5,003 bases of DNA. It comes from Rhizobiaceae bacterium. Lineage in GTDB: Bacteria; Pseudomonadota; Alphaproteobacteria; Rhizobiales; Rhizobiaceae. The notes under the pieces were generated by a model. The model did not search any database and was not told the origin of the DNA. It was given only the letters and a program-made list of their open reading frames with translations. Position 1 is the first letter of the stretch, and every line of letters begins with the position of its first letter. The stretch spans positions 1 to 5,003 of the forward strand of contig SCRB01000970.1 in assembly GCA_004299545.1 (NCBI GenBank), in the 5' to 3' direction. The translations under genes were made by a program, and so were the position numbers. Shown piece after piece: positions 1 to 5,003 of this stretch.

Positions 1-302
1 AGCGCGCTGGCAAAGGCCGGCTCCGAAAGGGCATGGGTATCGATGCCGACGAAGACCGGGCCGTCGATGCCTTTTTTCTTGCGGTACAGGCAGATGGCCT
101 GGCTGATCGCCAGCACATGCGCTTCGTTGAATGTCTTGTCGAACGCCGATCCGCGATGCCCGGATGTCCCGAACGCCACACGCTGCAAGGGGACGGACGG
201 GTCTGGCGCCTGACTGTCATAGGCCGTGACGAGTTTGGCGACATTGACCAGAATGTCGGATGGAGCGGGTTTCCCGGCCAATGGGCTGATTTTCATGGTC
301 AT
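1..302 (-). CDS. pgm: Phosphoglucomutase (alpha-D-glucose-specific), N-terminal part; 3' end outside window
   Basis: These are the first 100 codons of a phosphoglucomutase (EC 5.4.2.2), which interconverts glucose 6-phosphate and glucose 1-phosphate and so links glycolysis and the pentose phosphate pathway to glycogen and sugar-nucleotide synthesis. The N-terminus [20 protein letters not shown] is followed by [11 protein letters not shown] (42-52), [13 protein letters not shown] (58-70) and [13 protein letters not shown] (85-97). This closely follows E. coli Pgm ([37 protein letters not shown]), and fits that ~545-residue subgroup rather than the ManB/AlgC or GlmM enzymes. The phosphoserine loop and metal-binding motif would lie past the window edge, so intactness cannot be judged. 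The start at 302 is preferred over 296 on ribosome-site spacing. It is the last gene visible in the series. Confidence 0.95.
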   Translation of the reverse strand, partial: MTMKISPLAGKPAPSDILVNVAKLVTAYDSQAPDPSVPLQRVAFGTSGHRGSAFDKTFNEAHVLAISQAICLYRKKKGIDGPVFVGIDTHALSEPAFASA

Positions 303-310
303 GTTCGTTG

Positions 311-314
311 CCTC
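311..314 (-). promoter_or_regulatory. Ribosome binding site of phosphoglucomutase
   Basis: The minus strand has TGAGG with 8 nt between GAGG and the ATG at 302. A second in-frame ATG at 296 would be 14 nt away, so the first is the better start. The site lies in the 34-nt gap after the transketolase stop; no terminator hairpin is visible there. Confidence 0.65.
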
Positions 315-336
315 ATTCAGTGCAGGCCGCTCCGGC

Positions 337-2424
337 TCAGGTGGCCGATCGGCGCTCCGCGATCTGCGCCTTGGCCGCCGCGACGACGAGCGCCGGCTCG
401 AATCCGAAATGCTTTGCGACGACCTTCGACGGCGCGGATAGTCCGAAACTATCCATGGCAAGGACGGCGCCGTCAAAGCCGGTATAGCGTTCCCATCCGA
501 AGCCGGATGCTTCCTCCACCGCCACCCGTGCAGTTATGGCGGGCGGCAGGACGATGTCGCGATACTCCCGCGGCTGGTTTTCGAACAACTCCCATGACGG
601 CATGCTGACGACGCGCGCCTTGATGCCGTCCGCTTTCAGCTCTTCATAAGCCGTCACGCAGAGCGCGACTTCGCTGCCGGTCGCCAGCAATAGAACATCG
701 GGTTTGTTGCCGACAGCGTCGGCCATCACATAGGCGCCCCGCGACACGCCCTCCGCGCTTGCATATATCGAGCGATCGAATGTCGGGACCGCCTGTCGCG
801 TGAGCAAGAGGCAGACCGGCCTGTCCTTCATCCGCATGATGACCCTCCATGCCTCCACGACTTCGTTGGCGTCGGCTGGGCGCAGCACGACCATGCCTGG
901 CATGGCGCGGAACGAGGCGATCTGCTCGATGGGCTGATGGGTCGGCCCGTCCTCGCCGAGACTGATGGAATCGTGGGTCCAGATGGAGATCAGCGGAAGC
1001 TCCATCATCGAACTGAGCCTCAGCGCCGCACGGCAATAGTCGGTGAAGATCAGGAAGCTCGAAACGAAGGGGCGCAGCCTTGACAGGCTCATGCCGCTGC
1101 CGATGGCGCACATGGCATGTTCGCGCAGGCCGAAGTGGAAATTCCGGCCGCGATAGCTGACGGCCTGCTCGCCCTCGGGGGCCTGGAAGTCGCCGGCGAA
1201 ATCGAATTCCAAATCCGTCTTGGTCGATGGCGAGAGGTCGGCCGCGCCGCCCAGAAGCCATGGCATATGGGCGGCAATGGCGTTCAGTATCTGACCGGAG
1301 GAATCGCGCGTGGCGAGGCCCTTCGCGTCGGCCGCAAAAGTCGGCAGCGCCGCATCCCAGCCGGCCGGGACTTCACGTTCCTGCATCTGGTCGACCTGTT
1401 CGGCCAGGTCGGGATATTGTGCCCGGTAGGCGGCAAACAGTTTCTTCCATGCGGCATGAGCGATCTCCCCACGCTTGCCGACATGCGCGCAGAAATGCGC
1501 CACGACGCCGTCGGGCACCTTGAAATCCGCATCCGGGTCCCAGCCGTAGAATTCCTTTGTCAGCCGCACTTCCTCGGCGCCCAACGGCTCGCCATGGGCT
1601 TTGTTGGTATCGTGCTTGTGCGGCGCGCCTTGACCGATATGGCTTTGGATGATGATCAGCGTCGGGCGGTCATGGGTGTCGATGAATGCCTGAAGCGCAT
1701 CGTCCAACCGCGCCAGATTGTCCGCGTCGCTGACCCGCGCCACATTCCATCCATATGCGGCGAAGCGGGCAGCCGCATCCTCGGTGAACGTGAGGCCGGT
1801 CGGGCCTTCGATGGTGATGTGATTGTCGTCGTAGATCCAGCAGAGATTAGACAGCTTGAGATGGCCGGCCAACGACGCCGCCTCGTTGGTGATTCCCTCC
1901 ATCATGTCGCCGTCGCTGCACAGCGCATAGACGTTGTGCGAGAAAAGATCGTAACCGGGTCGATTATAGGTTGCCGCCAGCCAGCGTTCCGCGATCGCCA
2001 TGCCGACGCTGGTGGCCGCCCCCTGTCCGAGCGGGCCGGTGGTGGTTTCCACGCCTGAGGTCCAGCCGTATTCGGGATGCCCGGTGCAACGGCTGCCCGC
2101 CTGGCGAAACGTCTTGAGGTCGTCCAGCGTCACGGCAAGCCGGTCGCCCGGCGAATAGGATGGCCCTTTTGCTTTGACGCCGCACACATGAAGCAGGCTG
2201 TAAAGCAGGGCGCAGGCGTGGCCGGCCGACAGCACGAAACGGTCCCGGTTCGGCCAGTCGGGATCGGCGGGGTCGTAGCGCAGGAAGCGCTGCCACAGGC
2301 AATAGGCGACTGGCGCGGCATCCAGCGGCGTTCCGGGATGGCCGGAATTCGCCTTCTGGACGGCATCGATGGAAAGCATCCGCAGCGTGTCGATGCAAAG
2401 CTGGTCGATTTGCGCCTGTTTCAT
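337..2424 (-). CDS. tkt: Transketolase
   Basis: Transketolase (EC 2.2.1.1) is a thiamine-diphosphate enzyme that transfers two-carbon ketol units, for example xylulose 5-phosphate + ribose 5-phosphate to sedoheptulose 7-phosphate + glyceraldehyde 3-phosphate. At 695 residues it is full length. The N-terminal cofactor domain has SGHPG (H29), LSAGH (H69), TGPLGQG (129-135), and the diphosphate/Mg2+ motif from SDGDMMEG (D171) to YDDNHITI (N201), with the usual 30-residue spacing. The pyrimidine domain has FGLREHAM with the catalytic E435, [16 protein letters not shown] (H484, D492, H496), LRPADANEV and LTRQAVP (R543). The C-terminal domain starts near ATGSEV (581). Two differences from E. coli TktA are visible: GGAADL where E. 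coli has GGSADL (A394), and LSRLRPF, one residue shorter than the common LHGG-type loop. The start is set by a good ribosome binding site. Phosphoglucomutase follows after 34 nt. Confidence 0.98.
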   Translation of the reverse strand: MKQAQIDQLCIDTLRMLSIDAVQKANSGHPGTPLDAAPVAYCLWQRFLRYDPADPDWPNRDRFVLSAGHACALLYSLLHVCGVKAKGPSYSPGDRLAVTLDDLKTFRQAGSRCTGHPEYGWTSGVETTTGPLGQGAATSVGMAIAERWLAATYNRPGYDLFSHNVYALCSDGDMMEGITNEAASLAGHLKLSNLCWIYDDNHITIEGPTGLTFTEDAAARFAAYGWNVARVSDADNLARLDDALQAFIDTHDRPTLIIIQSHIGQGAPHKHDTNKAHGEPLGAEEVRLTKEFYGWDPDADFKVPDGVVAHFCAHVGKRGEIAHAAWKKLFAAYRAQYPDLAEQVDQMQEREVPAGWDAALPTFAADAKGLATRDSSGQILNAIAAHMPWLLGGAADLSPSTKTDLEFDFAGDFQAPEGEQAVSYRGRNFHFGLREHAMCAIGSGMSLSRLRPFVSSFLIFTDYCRAALRLSSMMELPLISIWTHDSISLGEDGPTHQPIEQIASFRAMPGMVVLRPADANEVVEAWRVIMRMKDRPVCLLLTRQAVPTFDRSIYASAEGVSRGAYVMADAVGNKPDVLLLATGSEVALCVTAYEELKADGIKARVVSMPSWELFENQPREYRDIVLPPAITARVAVEEASGFGWERYTGFDGAVLAMDSFGLSAPSKVVAKHFGFEPALVVAAAKAQIAERRSAT

Positions 2425-2430
2425 TGGAAT

Positions 2431-2436
2431 TCCTTT
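2431..2436 (-). promoter_or_regulatory. Ribosome binding site of transketolase
   Basis: The minus strand has AAAGGA with a 6-nt spacer (ATTCCA) before ATG at 2424. The rest of the 81-nt gap between transaldolase and transketolase shows no clear promoter or terminator. It holds only a small 5-bp inverted repeat (2442-2454), too short to call a terminator. Confidence 0.75.
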
Positions 2437-2505
2437 GATCAGGCCTATGAGGCCGGAGCGTCATAATGCGGGCCGGCACCATCGGCACGACCGAGCCGCC
2501 ACGCT

Positions 2506-3606
2506 TCATTTCCCTCGGATGCCATCCGAGGCGTGCAGCTGTTCGCTCTTGGAGGCGATCACGGCCATCAGATCGTTCCATGAGTTGGTGAAGGATTGCG
2601 CGCCTTCGGTCTGGAGCTGTCCGGCAAGCGCGCCGGTGTCTATCCCGGCCTTAGTGAATTCAGCCAGTGCGGCTTCGCTGTCGCCTCCGTCCTCCGGCAT
2701 TGCGCCGTTCACCGCACCGCCTGCCGCGAACGCGTGAAGCGTCTTTTCCGGCATCGTGTTGATGGTGTCGGGCGCTGCGAGGGCCTCGATATAGTAGGAC
2801 TGCGGAAGCTGCGGGTCCTTGGTTCCCGTGCTGGCCCAAAGCAATCGTTGGGGAGATGCGCCGGCTTCGGCAAGCTTGCGCCATCCGGCCGAGGCAAGCC
2901 GCTCCCGGTAAGCCCTGTAGATCTGGCCGGATACGGCGATGCCGAGGCGATTGCGCAGCGCGGCAGGAACCTTGTCCGCGACCGCCTTGTCCCAGCGGCT
3001 TACGAAGATCGAGGCGACCGAGGTGACCTTCGGATCGAGCCCGGCGGCGATGCGACGCTCGATCCCGCGCCAATACGCATCGGCAGCGGCGCCATAATGT
3101 TCGCGCGAGAACAGCAGCGTCACGTTCACGGGCACGCCGGCGAAGATCGATTCCTCGATAGCCTGCACGCCCGCGCGAGTACCGGGAATCTTGATGAACA
3201 GGTTCGGGCAATGCGCCTCCCCATGCAGCCGTCTGGCGGCTTCGACGGTGCCGGCGGCGTCATCCGCCAGCAAGGGCGACACTTCCAGCGAAACCCAGCC
3301 ATCGATGCCGTCCGTCGCTTCGTGGATCGGGCGGAACAAGGCCGCGGCTCGCGTCAGGTCTTCCAGCGCCAGTTCGAAGAACAATTGCTCGCCGGCTTTT
3401 CCGTCCTTCGTTTTTCGTTGGAGGGCAGCGTCGTAGGCTGCGCTGTTGCGAATGGCCTCGTCGAAAATGGTGGGATTAGAGGTCAGCCCCGTCACGGACA
3501 GTTCGTCGCGGTAGCGCTGGAGGGTGCCACTCTCCAGCAGATCGCGTGTGATGTTGTCCAGCCACAGGCTTTGGCCAAGCTCATGCAATCGGGTTGTGGC
3601 GTTCAT
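2506..3606 (-). CDS. tal: Transaldolase
   Basis: Transaldolase (EC 2.2.1.2) moves a dihydroxyacetone unit from sedoheptulose 7-phosphate to glyceraldehyde 3-phosphate, giving erythrose 4-phosphate and fructose 6-phosphate, in the cytoplasmic non-oxidative pentose phosphate pathway. The 366-residue protein shows the TIM-barrel landmarks in order: LWLDNITRD (D17), GLTSNPTIF (40-48), VSLEVSP (105-111, E108), NLFIKIPGT with the Schiff-base lysine K139, NVTLLFS (161-167), ASIFVSRWD (198-206), LWASTGTKDP (256-265) and TMPEKTLHAF (284-293). Length and motifs fit the ~370-residue Tal subfamily found in actinobacteria, cyanobacteria and many proteobacteria. They do not fit the shorter E. coli TalB type or the long transaldolase/glucose-6-phosphate isomerase fusions. 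The start at 3606 is chosen from the Shine-Dalgarno site and the conserved N-terminus. It overlaps the HAD gene by 26 nt and is followed by transketolase after 81 nt. Confidence 0.97.
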   Translation of the reverse strand: MNATTRLHELGQSLWLDNITRDLLESGTLQRYRDELSVTGLTSNPTIFDEAIRNSAAYDAALQRKTKDGKAGEQLFFELALEDLTRAAALFRPIHEATDGIDGWVSLEVSPLLADDAAGTVEAARRLHGEAHCPNLFIKIPGTRAGVQAIEESIFAGVPVNVTLLFSREHYGAAADAYWRGIERRIAAGLDPKVTSVASIFVSRWDKAVADKVPAALRNRLGIAVSGQIYRAYRERLASAGWRKLAEAGASPQRLLWASTGTKDPQLPQSYYIEALAAPDTINTMPEKTLHAFAAGGAVNGAMPEDGGDSEAALAEFTKAGIDTGALAGQLQTEGAQSFTNSWNDLMAVIASKSEQLHASDGIRGK

Positions 3607-4312
3607 GGCGACCTCGCTGGTGCGTGATGGTGGCTTTGGGCGTCCGGACAAGGCCGGAAAAATCATGGCCGACCAGGTCGCCGATGCGCTCGATGGCGAT
3701 GTCGGCGCGGCCGTGTGCGGCGAGGGCCTTTGGATCGAGTGCGTAATGGCCCTGGTGCGGAAAGACCGTCGTCAAGCGGTCTCCCCAAAATCTCTTCATC
3801 GCCGCCAGGATGTGCAGCTTGTCGTCGACCATGACATAATGCCGGGCCGGATAGCGGTGGGCGACGGATTCCAGCATCTGTTCCTTGTGGACATAGATCA
3901 GCACCCGGCCTTCCACCGCATGCCAGAGGCCGGACTGCTGGATCTTGCGTGGCTGGAAGATCACATCGCCATCCGAGAGGATGACGGTGCGGCCCCACCG
4001 GCGCAGATAGGCGATGGCCGCGAGCGCGCCCGGATATAGGAGTTCCGCGAATGGATAGTCCATGAGGAAGGCCGACATCAGCAGAAGGTGCGGCTCGTCC
4101 AGATGAGCCAGCCGATAGCGCTGCATGGCGCCCAGATAGTCGACATAACCCAGTTCGGCGCGCAGTTTCTCCATGATTGCCCAGTAACGATCCCCGTTTT
4201 CGGCGCCGAACTCCCGTGCGAAATGGCGCTTCAAATCGGCTTGCAGGCGATCGTTGTCGAGCAATGTGTTGTCGACATCGAGCAGGAATGTCACCTCGAC
4301 GGAAGCTGCCAT
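3581..4312 (-). CDS. HAD-family hydrolase, probable small-molecule phosphatase
   Basis: This 243-residue protein belongs to the haloacid dehalogenase superfamily. Such enzymes are mostly cytoplasmic Mg2+-dependent phosphatases acting through a phospho-aspartate. Motif I is DVDNTLLDN, with nucleophile D12 and acid/base D14. A helical cap-like insertion covers about residues 20-90. Motif II is ILSDGD (S113), motif III is probably K143 in VHKEQML, and motif IV is VDDK (D163, D164). All four catalytic motifs are present in the right order and spacing, so it should be active. There is no signal peptide or membrane segment. The start at 4312 is supported by a strong ribosome binding site. The last 26 nt, encoding the end of a basic tail (HQRGRHERHNPIA), overlap the transaldolase start, which suggests coupled translation. 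Its setting among pentose phosphate genes suggests a sugar-phosphate or related substrate, but this is inference only. Confidence 0.9.
   Translation of the reverse strand: MAASVEVTFLLDVDNTLLDNDRLQADLKRHFAREFGAENGDRYWAIMEKLRAELGYVDYLGAMQRYRLAHLDEPHLLLMSAFLMDYPFAELLYPGALAAIAYLRRWGRTVILSDGDVIFQPRKIQQSGLWHAVEGRVLIYVHKEQMLESVAHRYPARHYVMVDDKLHILAAMKRFWGDRLTTVFPHQGHYALDPKALAAHGRADIAIERIGDLVGHDFSGLVRTPKATITHQRGRHERHNPIA
3612..3615 (-). promoter_or_regulatory. Ribosome binding site of transaldolase, inside the HAD coding region
   Basis: The minus strand reads GCGAGGTCGCC directly before ATG at 3606, giving GAGG with a 5-nt spacer. This selects the Met at 3606 over the longer in-frame start at 3666. 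The 20 extra residues of that longer form (beginning MIFPALSGRP) do not resemble a transaldolase N-terminus. The site lies within the last codons of the HAD gene. Confidence 0.75.
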
Positions 4313-4315
4313 CCT

Positions 4316-4323
4316 TCACCTCC
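4316..4323 (-). promoter_or_regulatory. Strong ribosome binding site of the HAD gene
   Basis: On the minus strand the sequence GGAGGTGA ends shortly before the ATG at 4312, with 6 nt between GGAGG and the start codon. This near-consensus Shine-Dalgarno site fixes the HAD start at 4312. It sits in the 20-nt gap after the desaturase stop. Confidence 0.85.
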
Positions 4324-4332
4324 GGAACTGGA

Positions 4333-5003
4333 TCATGCCGGCGTCACCTTCTGAATTGATTTGATGGCATTACGACTGGCGCAGGTGCTCTTGTTGAATG
4401 TTTCCGCCATCGCGATCTGAACGCTTTTCACCGTCGCGGTTCCGGGCCGGCCGTGCCCGGGCGACGGTCGTCGGCGACGCTTGCCCAATTGGCGAAACGG
4501 AACGAGCCGGCTCTCCTCCTCGTCCCACAGCGCCAAGGTTGCGCAGCGAAAGCCTTGAAGGAATGTCAACCGACCCACACTGGATAATTCCGGGTGGTCG
4601 TCGAGCACCTGGGGGAGGCGGTAGAAGGGAATGCGGCTGCATAGATGGTGGACGTGATGCACGCCGATATTGCCGGTAAACCAGGCCAGGACGGGCGACA
4701 GTTCGTAATGCGAACTTCCATGGAGTGCGGCTTCGGGAAAGCTCCAGGCGTCATCGTGGCTCCATCGCGTATCTTCGAACTGATGCTGGACGAAGAAGAA
4801 CCACACGCCGATGGAAGCGGAGATCAGCATCACCGGACCGTGTACCAGAAGGAACGGCCACGGTCCGATCAACGCCATCATCGCCGCGACGACGGCCGCG
4901 ATCGCCGCGTTGGTGGCCATTGCGCTCAGCCAGGGCTGGATGCCCGCATGCATGAGGCCGACCGGGAGGCGGTAGTGAAAAAGAAAAAGATACGCAGGAA
5001 CGA
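4333..5003 (-). CDS. Membrane fatty-acid desaturase, C-terminal part (5' end outside window)
   Basis: This is the C-terminal ~222 residues of an integral-membrane, di-iron fatty-acid desaturase (FA_desaturase family). Such enzymes use O2 and an electron donor to put a cis double bond into an acyl chain of a membrane lipid or thioester. The frame is open to the window edge (in-frame residues before the first internal Met read VPAYLFLFHYRLPVGL), so the real start lies upstream. Two hydrophobic segments lie at about 4830-4920. They are followed by QHQFEDTRW (4762-4788) and the third histidine box GNIGVHHVHH, whose HHVHH at 4645-4659 supplies iron ligands. After it comes HLCSRIPFYRLP, typical of Delta12/omega-6-like bacterial desaturases. 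The first two His boxes would be outside the window. The last ~50 residues (4336-4485) are basic and low in recognisable similarity. The stop is 20 nt before the HAD gene. Family is certain; regiospecificity cannot be assigned. Confidence 0.93.
   Translation of the reverse strand, partial: VPAYLFLFHYRLPVGLMHAGIQPWLSAMATNAAIAAVVAAMMALIGPWPFLLVHGPVMLISASIGVWFFFVQHQFEDTRWSHDDAWSFPEAALHGSSHYELSPVLAWFTGNIGVHHVHHLCSRIPFYRLPQVLDDHPELSSVGRLTFLQGFRCATLALWDEEESRLVPFRQLGKRRRRPSPGHGRPGTATVKSVQIAMAETFNKSTCASRNAIKSIQKVTPA

Noticed and set aside
33..608. Plus-strand open frame across the pgm/tkt junction
   Set aside because: The translation is Arg/Pro-rich with no family resemblance, and it is antisense to the pgm start and the end of tkt.
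1117..2058. Long plus-strand open frame (313 codons) opposite transketolase
   Set aside because: It mirrors a fully conserved transketolase region on the other strand and has no recognisable protein features.
2442..2454. Inverted repeat GGCCT-ATG-AGGCC between tal and tkt as a terminator
   Set aside because: The stem is only 5 bp with a 3-nt loop and no T-run follows on the minus strand, so it does not support termination.
1964..2509. Minus-strand frame starting with an ATGA overlap at the transaldolase stop
   Set aside because: It runs out of frame into transketolase, gives an Arg/Pro-rich translation, and the real tkt start at 2424 has its own ribosome site.
2596..3627. Long plus-strand open frame (343 codons) opposite transaldolase
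   Set aside because: It is antisense to a clearly identified gene, shows no domain or motif, and is expected from codon bias in GC-rich DNA.
3663..4319. Alternative minus-strand frame with ATG at 4319, overlapping the HAD gene
   Set aside because: Its product is Arg/Gly/Pro-rich without motifs, while the frame starting at 4312 has all HAD motifs.
4398..4679. Plus-strand open frame opposite the desaturase C-terminus
   Set aside because: Low-complexity Arg/Gly/Pro-rich translation antisense to the conserved His box region; a shadow frame.

Overview
The window is a compact, single-strand stretch of central-carbon genes from a GC-rich bacterium (about 60% GC by eye, with strong Shine-Dalgarno sites and many long antisense open frames). 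The protein styles suggest a proteobacterium, perhaps an alphaproteobacterium. That placement is inference; no marker gene is present to fix the taxon.

All five genes read on the minus strand, so the transcription order runs from right to left. They are: the C-terminal part of a membrane fatty-acid desaturase (5003 to 4333, start outside the window); a HAD-family hydrolase (4312 to 3581); transaldolase (3606 to 2506); transketolase (2424 to 337); and the first 100 codons of phosphoglucomutase (302 to 1, continuing beyond the window). The gaps are 20 nt, a 26-nt overlap, 81 nt and 34 nt. Each complete junction has a recognisable ribosome binding site. No convincing terminator or promoter was seen between genes, so the five could be one transcript.

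Transketolase and transaldolase together form the non-oxidative pentose phosphate pathway. They interconvert C3 to C7 sugar phosphates and feed fructose 6-phosphate and glyceraldehyde 3-phosphate to glycolysis. Phosphoglucomutase links glucose 6-phosphate to glucose 1-phosphate, the entry to glycogen and sugar-nucleotide synthesis. The HAD protein is translationally embedded with transaldolase and is plausibly a small-molecule phosphatase of the same metabolism; its substrate cannot be read from the sequence. The desaturase is the functional outlier, and may be a separate unit whose 3' end simply abuts the sugar-phosphate genes.

No mobile element, repeat array, CRISPR, tRNA or rRNA was seen, and no intergenic stretch exceeds 81 nt. 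I see no evidence for a new biological system. The points worth a second look are the gene arrangement, the 26-nt HAD/transaldolase overlap, a basic C-terminal tail on the desaturase, and subgroup-type changes in the transketolase active-site region.
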